From NCBI RefSeq assembly GCF_024586455.1, contig NC_065920.1, positions 71,332,821 to 71,396,820 on the forward strand: DNA of 64,000 nucleotides, written 5' to 3'. This document shows, in pieces, positions 44,785-56,449 of the stretch (position 1 is its first letter; each line of letters begins with the position of its first letter). Made by a program: the position numbers and the translations under genes. Source of the DNA: Bactrocera neohumeralis. Its lineage: Eukaryota; Arthropoda; Insecta; Diptera; Tephritidae. A model generated the notes under the pieces. It made no database searches, had not been told where the DNA came from, and worked only from the letters and a program-made list of their open reading frames with translations.

Positions 44785-45970
44785 ATTTGGGTTTAGGTTA
44801 GGTTAAACTGGCCGGCTCTCATGGCATACATAGACCTACTGGCCCTTAGTTATGCCAGATGGAGGTCGGTTTAATTTTAGTTGAAGAATTCGTCACACAG
44901 GACAACAACTTTTTTCGAACTTTTAGAGCGACTTGATGTCTACGTGTAATACTTCGTTTAGTCCTTTAAACTCCGAAGTTTCTAGATACTTGAGTCGAGT
45001 TCTAGATAGTGCTGGGCAAAGGTATACTCGTAGGAGGTATTCCAGAGTCTCTTTCATGGCAACTTCTCTGCACTTTCTGCATGCATCATTGTCTCTTATG
45101 CCGTCTTTTGATGCCAGTAGATTGTGACCTGTAAAGAGGCCAACAGCCGTTCGGTAGTCCTTTCGAGACGTTGTAAGTAAAAAGTAAGTAAGCGAGTTTT
45201 TCTAAGGGTCTTTTACTTTTTCGACCAAATCCATCTTTCAGCTTCTTCATAAATTTCATTGTATATCATTCTGAGTGACTTCCGTATTTCCTCTACTTTT
45301 CGGTAGTCAGATGATTGGCACTTTTAGCAATCTCATCAGCTTACTTCCAGCGTTATTAACTATCTCGGCCGCTTTTCTAATTGGAAACACTTCCACCTGG
45401 AAGATACTGCAGTAATTTGGAAGCTTGAAGGGTCTCCTGCGATCCAGCTTCGAGCAATAGATTCCGGCTCCCATTCCATTGGCCAGAATTCGGAAGCTCT
45501 GCTGGTGTGTTGTAGACTTCTGCGCCATCCATCTTCATTTAGTGAGCTTCTACTTCAATGTCGATTGGTGGTATTTTGAGTAACCTTACTATTGCCGTTC
45601 GCTGGACTGGTTTTTAGCGCTTCCGTTATGCAGGCGAGTCGCTGTAGCTGTTCCATCGTTTTCCTGTATGAAATTTTATTCAAAGCAGTCCACCACACCA
45701 GAGCATCATAAAGTAAGATTGGCTTGACTACCACTGTGTGACACCACTGTATGAGACCTGCTCAAAGCCCCAAGTACCCTAGAATTTTCATACATGTGTA
45801 TGGGGTACCACTGACCTTTTCCACTCTCTGCTCCACGTTGAGTTTCCACATCAGCTTGCTGTCCAAAATGGCTCTTAGATACTTAGAATGTTCTTTAACT
45901 GTCAATTCAAATCCATTGCGTCTCAGGAGCTTCCGATCCATCTTATCAGCTTTTATTTAGGTTTAGCAGT
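44785..45970 (-). mobile_element. RNase-H-bearing LINE, 3' half
   Basis: Reverse strand from 45970: HSKYLRAILDSKLMWKLNVE (RT thumb; 45840-45900), KPILLYDALVWWTALNK (45675-45730), MEQLQRLACI, then RNase H with MGAGIYCSKLDRRRPFKLPN and YCSIFQVEVFPIRKAAEIVN (45355-45460; the family QAEVFAI Glu is kept as VEVF). CRKCREVAMKETLEYLL (45040-45085) is the cysteine-rich tail. The 3' end is marked by TTAGGTTAGGTTAA at 44793-44806. The RT core is missing, and frames are broken. It ends about 60 bases after the DUF1091 stop codon. Confidence 0.82.
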
Positions 45971-46129
45971 GAATTGTGTACGAGTATGTACTCTCAGTGG
46001 TAATGGGCGATTTTCACAAGCTCCTCTTAAGGCAAATTGTTCAACAATAAAATCGTTCGCTCTAGAAAGAAAGCTGTGGTAATCACTTGATGTCAGGACC
46101 GGACTATGAGGTAGATACATACTAACTTC

Positions 46130-46640
46130 TGAGCCTAGCATCATTATCGACGTGTGTGTGGCGTGCCGATGTGATGATGGAACTCAATTCCTATCCTACT
46201 GACCAAAGTTGGCTGCTTTCACGTGATTGATTTCCCTTCAGACGTTTCAATTGTTGACAGCTCAGGTTCGAATTTGGAATAGTAATTACTAAGAGAAGTA
46301 GACAATTCCCTGCCAATCTCACGAAACATACAGCAAACCCTGTTTGACAATCAATCATAGCTTGTACTTGTACATGTTTGCGCTGGCTCAACGTGATTCG
46401 ATCACGACCGTTTTCACTTGATGTTGTCAGAAATATATCCACTTTTCATCACCAGTAACCAGCCGCTTCTAAAACACATCGATTTGTTTGAGATTCGCCA
46501 GCGATTCGCAGCTGGAAATGCGGTCCATGAGGTATTTGCAACTAAGCAATCGAAACAGTGCTTACGGGGTGGTCGGACTCAAAGATTTCCATTACATTGA
46601 CGATATTTTCGAGAATTAATTTTCCAGCGTGTCCATCATT
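46130..46640 (-). mobile_element. Mariner-like element fragment
   Basis: Reverse strand shows RLVTGDEKWIYF-like sequence around 46440-46470, NHVEPAQTCTST (46370-46410) where the family has KRGEAAQTVAKP, SCQQLKRLKG (46225-46260; family YCQQLDRLKxAI) and a final THTSIM at 46140-46160. It is a cecropia-type copy like 4880-5560 and stops at the same relative point. It is heavily frameshifted. Confidence 0.55.
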
Positions 46641-46649
46641 GATGTGTGC

Positions 46650-47940
46650 TCAAACAATATTGAGTCAAGCAGTAAGAGAACTGCTTTTAAAAGTATTTTA
46701 GGACGAGATCTAACCTTTTATTGCGTAACATGGTCGCACTTAACCAACAGATTACTAAAATAATTTAATAGAAAAATATTAGATTTCTTTTAACTAGAGC
46801 TTATATAAAATAAATCCCAATAGGAACTCTTTGACCAAGATAGTTTATGCGAAACAGCTTTAAGGAGTTGGAATTTGTAACTTCATAATAATTTGGTTTA
46901 TTCAGGAGCCCTTTACTATCGTAAACGTCTGTACGCTTCTAAAAGATCGATAAACAGTGATCACTCAACTCTTGAAGCTGACAAAACCGTAAGACTGCAC
47001 AAGCTTTCTACACTAGTTCTATAAAATATGATATTGTAGAATTATCTTTTTTCACAAATCACTTCATACAAATTGTAGGCGATCGATGTTTATTATTAAT
47101 TTTGGTGCCATAATAGGTTTAGAAGCCCATGAAAATCTTTACTTTCGGAAATAGATTTTTATTACGATCAAAGCGGCTTAAAATGGTAGTACTAAAAAGG
47201 TGAGAGATGGATCCATACATTATCGCATTAAACTTGATGGATCTGTCACAGCGTCTTAGAACAACAAGCCAAGTTTAAGAAATCTCAAAATTTAACTGAC
47301 ATATGTAACAATTTTTCTTGTACTCTTATAGTCTTTAATTTTCTTCAATTTTTCAAAAAATAAAGTGTTTAACTTCAAGATACTGCCTTAATTTGTGTGA
47401 CAACTCAAATTTCGCTTAATGTTTCCACACATTTTTCGTTGTCCATCCACAGACAGAAAAGTCAGATAAATTACGAGTGAACCAACGTCAACTCTCAATT
47501 CGGCTCAGCTCGGATTACATTTATGTTAATGTCGATAATTTTTTTCTTATAAAGACACACAACGACTAATTGAATTATCAGACAAAATCACAGGCAATAA
47601 ACTACAGTAAATGGCTTTATTGAAGCGAAACAAAAATGAAGAGAGAAAAGGTAGAAGAAAGCACAAGTAAAATGGTCAACTAAAGACGTCAAGCAGAGGC
47701 AACAAAGTTAAGGTGGCGTTGCATAATGTCGTTTATAGTAGAGTGTATATGTTTGTAGCATATGTATATCTGTAAGTAAATAAGAGGCTAACACATGTAG
47801 GGAAGTGTAGATTAAACCAAAATTGTACGAATGTGCCTGCTTGTGATACAAAATGAGAAAAAAAATGCTAGAGCTAGACAAATTTATTGCGACAAATCCA
47901 CACATAGCCCTTGTCATATTGCCATACGTCATAGTTTTAT
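46650..47940. other. Unannotated stretch
   Basis: No gene or repeat family recognised. GC-richer bits near 47440-47520 appear single-copy. Confidence 0.3.
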
Positions 47941-47944
47941 TCAA

Positions 47945-48480
47945 AAATAAGAAAAAACGTTAACTTCGGCTGCACCGAAGCCTTCACAGGTGCATTTCTT
48001 TTAATAACTATGTGTTCAGTTTGTATGGAAGCTATGTATATGCTATAGTTAACCGATCTGATCAATTTCTTCAGAGATTACATTGTTGCTTTAGGAAATA
48101 ATTTTTACCAAATTTCGTGAATATATCTTGTCAAATGTGAAAGTTTTCCATACAAGCATTTGATTCCGATCGGGCAGTTTGTATGGCAGCTATATGTTAT
48201 AGTGGTCCGATATCGACCGTTCCGACAAATGAGCAGCTTCTTGAAGAGAAAATGACGTTTGCAAAATATCAAAACGATATCTTAAAAACTGAGGGACTAG
48301 TTCGTATATATACAGACAGACAGACAGACGGACAGACACAGACGGACAGACGGCTAAATCGACTCATGCTCGACATACTGATCATTTATATATACACTTT
48401 ATAGGGTCTCCGACGATTCCTTCTGGGTGTTACAAACTTCGTGACAAACTTAATATACCCTGTTCAGGGTATAATTAATA
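47945..48480 (+). repeat. Full-length dispersed TGTATGGCAGCTATATG-type repeat
   Basis: Best-kept copy of the family. Head AAAAAACGTTAACTTCGGCT, GCACCGAAGCC and CTTCACAGGTGCATTTC; two monomers starting TTTGTATGG (48017 and 48178); AAATGAGCAGCTTCTTGAAG (48226) and ACTGAGGGACTAGTTCG (48290); a CAGACAGACGGACAGA microsatellite (48315-48352); then TATAGGGTCTCCGACG and the end TATACCCTGTTCAGGGTATA (48453-48472), a palindromic terminus. No ORF. Confidence 0.8.
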
Positions 48481-48484
48481 GATA

Positions 48485-49480
48485 GAACAGCATAGACAGA
48501 ATATGATATATAGTTTTCTTAGCGATTACGTTGCCATCGATAGTGAGCTCGAATAGACCATACCTGAGTAATATGTACTTGTACCTTAAAGCAAAACGCT
48601 TAAAACTTTGTAGGAAAGAGTTGTTCCGATTGTTAAGGTGCTTTTGATTAATAAACCACTCGACGATTTCAGACAAAATCTTTTGTTAGAATGCTGTAGA
48701 GTTAACAGCCCTTGGTCATATAGAAATTCGGACCCATTAACTTTATATAGAGGAGGTTTGCAGTGGTGCAAAATAAAAAAAAAACCTTACACCTCTGTTA
48801 TTATTAATCAAAAGCACCTATTATTATTCCAACACTTCCTAAGATTTAGAATGAAGTCTCTTTATACTGGAACATTTAATTAAGAACTCCTATTTTTCTC
48901 TCTTTCTAACACTGCGAATATTTTTAAAGCGTTCTCTGTTTTCTCCCTTCTTACTAAGACTTAGGCTGAATGATCTCTATGCTGGGACGATTTATAATGA
49001 ACCTATTCATTTCTCTCTCTCTCTCTCTCTCTAAAACCAATTGAATTTAACATACTTCTGACCAGTTATAAACAGTATTTAATTCCAACTTCAACAACTT
49101 GTTGACAGCTGGAACTTTTATTTCATACAAAGAAAGTCGGATATGCAATATGCTTGTATCTCCATGGTGCAATGAGTCCCGGTATGACATTGCTAACCTA
49201 CTCATCTGACATCCTTCTCGCTTTGGCCTGACCTCGTCGAAACAGCACGTTCCATAGACCTACCGTTGGTTGACGTCGACGACAACTTATCTGGTACCTT
49301 AGATAGGTTTAGGTACCAGTTTCTATAACAACAACAGTAAATATATCCATATAATATATACTGATAGTCAAGTGACTTTGAAATCACTTAACTTTCTTAG
49401 GGTTCCATAAAACTAAGTGAAAGAATGTCAATCTCTTGATAGATCAAACAGCCTGTTTCACGATAAATCCGCATTAGGTT
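48485..49480. other. Unannotated stretch with duplicated segment
   Basis: The stretch 48836-48895 resembles 48952-49008 (CCTAAGATTTAGAATGA/ACTAAGACTTAGGCTGA then TCTCTTTATACTGG/TCTCTATGCTGGG), a divergent tandem duplication. A (CT)n run occupies 49011-49034. The segment 49240-49320 (GACGTCGACGACAACTTATC) may be part of another repeat family. No gene. Confidence 0.4.
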
Positions 49481-49489
49481 TCATTTCAT

Positions 49490-50390
49490 AGTGATATCCT
49501 TGGTAATTGTGAAAGAGATGAACTAGCCAAAGCAGGCATCACCCTACAACTTGAATCCAAAAAATACCGCTATATACCGCTGGCTAGCTGTAGATATTTA
49601 ATCCACATAGATGTTTTAGATATACATAGCTAAGCTGGAGTGAGTCGCTAAATTGCTCAACCAGTAACCAAACGTGGCATAAATGGAATATGGATCGCGC
49701 ATGCCGATCATTAAAATTCAAAAGAAATGATATAAGACATCTAGTAGAGGTGCTGATACGTCACTGCCTAATTGGTAAACATATAAGCAGACTGGGAACA
49801 CCACATAATGACTATTGTGGAAGCTCTCAGGAGGTAGAAGAAGAAGAGACTATTGAACATCTTCTTGTATAGAAAAAGAATCGAAACTATCGGTCGAGTG
49901 TTCCTTGACGATGCATCGAAGATTGCACAAATAAAATTTTTGTATTGATGAACCTCATCAGGAACACAGGTTGGTTCAGAGTGGATTTTAGTCCCGGAAA
50001 ACGAAGAGACCATAGAACATATTTTTGTATGGGAAAAGAATCCTAACTATCTGTTGAGGGTTTCTTGACGATATGTCGAAGATAGCACAAATAAAACTGT
50101 TTTTATTGATGCTGACTGTTTTATTGAAAACAATGGAGCCTCTCTTGTGCATTTATCTCGCATTGGAAAAACTACACTGTAAGCATCTGGGGTCCGCATG
50201 GTATGATAGATTGAAAGAGATATCCATAATGAGTCCACAGAGTCTGTTGAAATTCACGTCAACCGCAGGCATCCTAAGGGATGACTAATCCTCATTGACC
50301 TAGTAACTGAACTCCAGTTAATATCGCAAAGGACCATAACTGGTCTGTATTTGCCTCAATGGCCTACCAAACTAACCTAACCTAACCTTA
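49490..50390 (+). mobile_element. RNase-H-bearing LINE, 3' end with internal duplication
   Basis: GNCERDELAKAGITLQL (49505-49555) is the end of RNase H. IRHLVEVLIRHCLIGKHISR, LGTPHNDYC and EEEETIEHLL (49730-49868) form the cysteine-rich tail. The stretch 49845-49940 is repeated at 50000-50105 (period about 153). A second-copy tail, KHLGSAWYDRLKEIS and LKFTSTAGILRDD, ends at 50285. The 3' UTR runs to CTAACCTAACCTAACCTT (50372-50390). It is the same family, in opposite orientation, as 58657-60420. Confidence 0.8.
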
Positions 50391-50399
50391 TCAGAGTCA

Positions 50400-51375
50400 G
50401 GAATAGAACTCTGTTCGGTTGAAAGCGTGGGTAGGGTGTTCGTAACTGAACTTTTATAAAATATGTATATTTTTATATTTTAATTTTTTTTATTTTTATT
50501 TTTATTTATATATCTATAGCAATTAGATAATCTTAAATAAGAATATAACAACCCTAATGTCCATAGCGCAATCCGCTCTTTCTTTTTCCCTTTTTAGCTG
50601 CTTCTTATTGCATTTTCTTCCAGTTTTTTTTTGGTTTTTTCTTTCGCCTGCAACAATTTCTTGACGACGTTATTAAAAATTCCTCACCACGCCGCCCAGC
50701 AATAGCGTCCCTTCGGAATACATATTATAAGTACAAGTACATACATATGTACATATATAAAGATATGTTTCTTTTGTTTTTGCTGTCCGCCTTGGTTTTG
50801 TCGGTCACATATGACGTTGAACTTTCGAAGCATATGGGCTAAATGTCTTGGGTCAATTTTTTATGCGTAGGAAATTTTTCGATATCAAAATATTACACTT
50901 GACTTGCCACCGCCAAGCGGGGCTAAAGAAGAAGAAGAGTATGCGAAGTTGAAAAAGAAATTATGATAAAACATATTTAAGCTAAAAATAGCTATAAGAA
51001 TGCAGTTAAGTGTGCTGTGGGCCGAATGGAGAAGGTGGAGGCAGACATTTTTACTTCAGCTTAAATTTGCTTTCGTTTTATAAATAAAGAGATGAATTTA
51101 TGAGATGAATGTAGATGTCTCGAGAAGTGCACATATGCAGGCAATGACAAGAAGATTGACCTAAAAGGCTTTATAAAATATTTATAATGTGGAGAAATGT
51201 TTCACTTTAGGCTGCTTTGAAGTTTGCTTGGAAGAGATATGGAAGCAGCAGCTTTCGTTATTGAAAACTTTCTAGAAAATATTGCTTATAGAATTATTTA
51301 AAAATAGATTTTGACTTTTTATTCGCTTTGGGAACTTTTTAAGCGAAGGCTGTTTTCTTCATTTCATTGGGGTTG
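50400..51375. other. Repeat-poor AT-rich host sequence
   Basis: Contains T-rich tracts (50460-50510) and a short TACATA microsatellite (50735-50760). No gene recognised. Confidence 0.35.
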
Positions 51376-51379
51376 CTTA

Positions 51380-51610
51380 TAACGTGGCGGGTCCCCAACC
51401 CAACGCACAGCCCTGGAGAGGGATGTTTCGCCTTCTCACTTTAGCTCGCCTTAAAATTGATGTTTTTTGGCTACCTAAAGAATACTAGTTTTAAGATCGG
51501 AAACCATTAACTGCTTGAGCCACATGTGTTTCTGGTTATTCCCAAGTAAATGGCGCTCAGTGAACTTTCCTTTCTTGCGCGAACTTCTACACATGACTCC
51601 ATCCTCCAAA
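51380..51610 (+). repeat. Dispersed repeat shared with 62400-62600
   Basis: Shared landmarks in order: ACGTGGCGGG (51382/62423), TTTAGCTCGCCT/CTTGAGCTCGCCT, ATGTTTTTTGGCTACC/ATGTTTTTTGGCTACT (51460/62470), ACTGCTTGAGCCACATGT/GTTGCTTGAGCCATATGT (51510/62520), TTTCTGG.TATTCCCAA and AACTTTCC. No ORF; probably the non-coding part of a retroelement. Confidence 0.75.
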
Positions 51611-51619
51611 AATCAAATT

Positions 51620-52280
51620 ATTGCTCCTTAAATAATATGTGGAATATATGTTGACCAAAATGCATTGACGTGCTGAAATTTGCGGATTTTCATTTATGAT
51701 TTCATAATCTATTTATCATCAGTACCCTGTGTTTCTTCGTAACTTAATCATACGTATCGTATAAACTATTACAGTAAATATTTTATGAAAATAAATATGT
51801 GCTTAAAGTGATAAATTTAATTTAAAAATAATATTTACCATTGTCAAGCCTTGAACCACAATTGCATACTCAGCGCATTGCAGTCGCCACAAATATTAAA
51901 TTTAATTCCGCTATTTTTCATTTCAAGCTGGCAGCATAAATATATAGTATTTACTATACTCTACTATAGGCTTAAATATGTCTGTTTTTATGTGTGTATG
52001 CCCACAGGAATTTTAACAAAACAGTTGTTTAAAATATTCCCAACACGTAGGAAAGTTGTTAACTACAAGCCGGTGCTTGCGTGTTGGGGCAGGTGAGAGG
52101 GGTATTCACGTAACAATAAAAAACTGAATTTTGTGAAAAAAAAATTTTAAATTTACATATTTTTTCTTTCATCGTGAAGAAGGTATATTAAGTTCGTGAT
52201 GTTGAAAGAAACGACGGAGGACTATAAAGTATATAGCGCCACCTAAAATGCAAAACAACGTATCATCAAATCGAAAATCG
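51620..52280. other. AT-rich unannotated stretch
   Basis: Nothing recognised. The 81-codon frame at 51851 is hydrophobic but has no start context, splice or domain support. Confidence 0.3.
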
Positions 52281-52290
52281 TTGTCAGTTA

Positions 52291-52412
52291 GAATAACCAA
52301 TATATACCCCTTTTATAACCAAAATATGAGTGTACGATAACCAATATATACCCATTTAATAACTAAAATATGAGTGTACGATAACCAATATATAAGCATT
52401 TTATAACCAAAA
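52291..52412. repeat. Three-copy 44-bp tandem repeat
   Basis: ATAACCAATATATA begins at 52293, 52337 and 52381 (exact spacing 44), with AAAATATGAGTGTACG between copies. Each unit also carries TTTTATAACC or TTTAATAAC. Confidence 0.85.
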
Positions 52413-52666
52413 CCCAAAATTGATTTCAATATTTCTTTATCTTCCCTGTAAACTTATTAAAAGTGATCTTAATTTAAGTTATTTTGCATTTTAGGTGACT
52501 ATATATTAGTATTAGCGTGACGTGCTGAGCTAAATTAGCTTTCAGTTTACTATATATGTGAACTAGTTCCTTCAGTTTTTGAAATATCCACCTGAATTTT
52601 CGAACACGTCTATTTCTCATAAACAAACTGCACATTTGTCGAAACCATCGATATCGCACCACTTTA

Positions 52667-53490
52667 GCATATAGCTGCCATACAAACTGAACAATCCAAA
52701 TAAAGTCCTTGTAAAGAAAACGTTTTTATTTAACATGATATCCTCAATAAAATTGTGAAAAACTATTGCGCTGAGCAACGGTACAATTCCCGAAGATATT
52801 GTTTAGATCGGATCACTATAGCATATACATAGCTGCCATACAAACTGTAGGATAAAAACAAAGTTCTTATATGGAAAACTTTTTTATTTAACATGATATC
52901 TTCAATAAAATTGGGAAAAACTATTGCGCTGAGCAACGGTACAATTCCCAAAGATATTGTTTAGATCGGATCACTATAGCATATAGCTGCCATACAAACT
53001 GAACAATCAAATAAAGTTCTTATATGGAAAACTTTTTTATTTAACAAGATATCTTCACAAAAATTTGTGTGATTTGTTGCCCAAAGTAATGGTATATTCT
53101 AGCAAGAAATTGTTCAGATTGGACCACTATAGCCCATAGCTACCATATAAACTGAACAATCCAAATAGAGTCTTTGTATTGGAAACTTTTTTATTTGAGA
53201 AGATATCTCAACAAAAATTGCTACTTCTTTTATCCTAAGCAATCTTATAATCACCGAAGAAATTATTCAGATCGGACTACTTTAGCATATAACTGTCATA
53301 TAAACTGAACAATCGAAATAAAGTCTGTGTATATAAAACTTTTTAATTTAACAAGATATTTTAATAAAAATTGGTATACGTTATTGTGCTAAGCAACGGT
53401 ACAATCTCTGAAAAAATTGTTCCGAACGGACTCCTATAGCATATAGCTGCCATACAAACTTACCGATAAAACTCAAGATACAGATCTTTG
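52667..53490 (-). repeat. Six-copy ~154-bp tandem array from a dispersed repeat
   Basis: GCATATAGCTGCCATACAAA-type starts occur at 52667, 52821, 52979, 53132, 53285 and 53439 (spacing 154, 158, 153, 153, 154). Each unit also has GGAAAACTTTTTTATTTAAC, a GATATCTTCA block, and GCAACGGTACAATTCCC plus GTTTAGATCGGA. The unit is the reverse complement of the monomer in the dispersed repeats at 26077 and 47945, which carry only two monomers each. Confidence 0.92.
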
Positions 53491-53499
53491 TATGCCTTC

Positions 53500-54940
53500 A
53501 TATGCTATAAAAACGAACCTGTAAGGAGTATTATAGCTTCACTGCAAACAAATTTAACAGGTCTTTATTAAAAACAAATATGTTTATATTAAAAAAATCA
53601 TATTTTGCACCTTAAATTCTCCGCACTGCGTGAATACCTCCATTGTAAAATTTATGCGCCTCCATAACGCTCATTTTTATTGTCATATTTTTATGACATT
53701 TTAATTTTTTATGCTCCTACATAACATTACATGCATATTTTATACAACTACATAAATTCTTGTCATATACATATGTACATACATACATATATATTATGTA
53801 TAATGTATGTACATAGCTTAACATAATAAAGCATAGTGGTTTCAACTGTCTTGCGCCTCATGATGAATTTATGCATGTAAAAGCGCATACTTATTGATTA
53901 AATTATTACGCCATTTCCTTAACGTGACATTATTGACGGTTTTTTTCTCTATCTGCTCTACCGTAAGACCATAAATTTTGATTATTAATATGTTGAGTGA
54001 TTAACTGTTGAATTGTATTGTTGGCGCTCTTGAATACTTAAGGGTTTATTGACATAATCGCTTGTGGTAGCCAAACAACATTTTTACATGGATTTTTAGT
54101 ATTTAAAAATTGCAATACATGTAGTTGAATACTTTTTTCTATGATAAATACTATCTTGAACATAAATTAACCGAAATATTAACCACTGTTTTCTTGTAAT
54201 GTAGTACTACTTAAATGTTAGAAAATATCATAATTAAATTTTATAAGCGTGATGGTGCGGAAGGGTATCGAAATTGGACAATGCGCGCGACTACGCCAAC
54301 CTTTACGAGAAATGCAATATATCAGGAAGAACTGAAGCAATTTCAAACCGATTTGTATACAATTATTTTTACATTCATATGATAAAACACGACGATTCAG
54401 TTTACATACGTAACCTCTGATTTATTCAGTTTACATAATATAAATCAAGCACCAATAAAGTTATGGAAATAAAAGATTCTGATCTGACCGAATTGAAGTA
54501 GTCCATTAAATTGATAATTGCGGCAATCTTTCAACCTTTCAGAACGCACTGAATCGTTTTCTTATGAGGTGTCGCATATGCATGGCTGAGAGAGGAGTTC
54601 ATTTGCGATCCATAATTTTTAGGAGATTCAAAAAGGGTTTCAGCCGTTCGTGATGTGTGAGATATCAAACCAATAATTGAAATTCAGGCATTAACTACTT
54701 TGACAATGGTATGTCTGTGTATCAAAAATAGGTTGAATTGGGTTGATACTTCTCCTAGCTCCCATATACGCAATGATTTTTAAACTTCCAGGTGACCTTC
54801 TAGAGCATTTATCGGTGTCTTACTTCATTCCGTTGGTGATGATATGTAAGGTACCTTAATGAATCTCAGAAAACATTTTATAAGTGCGTGGTAAATAGTT
54901 AGATAGTTAATAATGAGGTTTTGCACTACGACCTAGGATC
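53500..54940. other. AT-rich unannotated stretch
   Basis: Includes a TACA/TATG microsatellite at 53764-53815. No gene recognised; frames are short. The 3' UTR of the LINE to the right may extend a little into 54840-54950. Confidence 0.3.
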
Positions 54941-54949
54941 TATTGTGCC

Positions 54950-56035
54950 CTCTCCTATATCATATATGGTCACCGAGGTCCAGAATCCGGAATAATTCCA
55001 GGAGCCTGCTGGGCGCTACTGAGGCGATGTGATCCCGGTCCACGTACATGGAACCTAGGGTCTTAATCCTGCTTCTGCAAATTGCTGGACAATCCAGAAA
55101 CAGGTTTACTGGGGTTTTCTGTTCCATGTCGCAGAACCGACAGTTTTCGCAAGAGCGTATTCTCATGTTGGACAAGCGCTTCTTGAGCTAGCAGTGCCCT
55201 GTGTAGAGCGCGACGAGGAGGCGGAATTTTTCACCAGAGCGGTTGATTATTTCCTTAAACCTTGAGGGGTTGCACCCTCCTAGAAGCAGCTTGGCATGCC
55301 GCATTCCTGCTGCCTGTTGTCAGTGATGTTTCCTCTCCACTCTCTCCTCCGTGCGGAGCAGCTCCTTAAGATTGTGGCACCCCACTGCGATGCATGGTTC
55401 TGGTTCCGTCATCTTGTACGCTGCCGCAGGACGGGTTAGTTCGTCGGCTATCTCATTTACGACTAACTCTTTATGCCCCGGCACCCATATTCGGTATACC
55501 CGGTCGCTTTTAGCGCCGCTTGACTGTCGCTAAGAATGGCGATACGCTGGTTGCGATAGTTGCGGTGGAGATTGAGTTCTACGCACTGACTTGTAGCAAA
55601 AACTTCTGCTGCAAAAATGCTTGGAAAACATCCCATTCATATATATATGCCTACAAGTGTTTTCGAGCCGTCAGTGTACCACTGGATAGTACTGTCTCTC
55701 AGCAGAGTATGAAGCGTGGAGTAATACCACTTTGTCTTGCTGCCGCGGGTAACTCTAAAATTATTTGTGAAATTAAACCTTTTCGTAACGCCGTCCTTTG
55801 GAAGAAAGGCCATTGGTGTTTTCCTCTAGGGCCTTCATCAGTTGAGACGACATTATCTTCCTTTGCCGAAACCCTCTGCTGACATTAGCAGCATGGTATG
55901 TTTCGCTACCTGTTTAATCACCAGATGCAGCGGTGTGAGTTCCAGCCTTACTTCAAGCGCTGTTAGAACTCACAGTGCGTGGTATGTTAAGGTGTGTAGT
56001 ATTGACAAAAGTCAAGTCAAACCACACACCTAGCT
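54950..56035 (-). mobile_element. RNase-H-bearing LINE, 3' half
   Basis: Reverse strand: STIQWYTDGSKT (about 55660-55700; catalytic Asp of RNase H), QRIAILSDSQAALKATG (55500-55555; DSQ Asp kept), then after a one-base frameshift YRIWVPGHKELVVNEIADEL (55440-55500; His and last Asp region). The C-terminal frame 55175-54960 holds CENCRFCDMEQKTPVNLFLD, CPAICRSRIKTLGSMY and LLELFRILDLGDHI then a stop. The last 70 codons are open and well preserved, so this copy is younger or less damaged there. RT is not present. Confidence 0.82.
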
Positions 56036-56189
56036 AAAATCGGGTGGATCGGGAGAAAATTACATACATATCGTCGATAACATCACTTATGTCGATATTG
56101 TCGGTCAGTGTATGAGTCAGAAATTTATCCAGAAGTAATATACGATATATATATAGCATATATTATATACATATACATTGTATATAACT

Positions 56190-56443
56190 TCTGGAACTTG
56201 AAGTTCTCCATAACTCGAACCTTTGGGTTGGCAATAGAAGTCAGATTTCATACAAACTTCCTTCCATAACACGAAGTCTCTGTAACTCGAAGTTTTCTTA
56301 TGGAATATGAAGGATTCAAGTTAGGAATCAGATCCTCTGGTTGACGTTTTACACTTTACGGTATTTCCCTAGCTTTGATTTTTGCAAGTTGCAGGAGTAT
56401 GAAATGTTCGGTTGCACCCGAACTTAGCCGTTCCTTACTTGTT
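56190..56443 (-). repeat. Dispersed GTTCGG repeat, terminal part
   Basis: TAACTCGAACCTTTGGGTTG, CTGTAACTCGAAGTTTTC, GATCCTCTGGTTGACGTTTT, TTTTTGCAAGTTGCAGGAGT and ATGTTCGGTTGCACCCGAAC, TTAGCCGTTCCTTACTTGTT. The last 110 bases parallel 37520-37645. No coding content. Confidence 0.7.
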
Positions 56444-56449
56444 ATTTAA

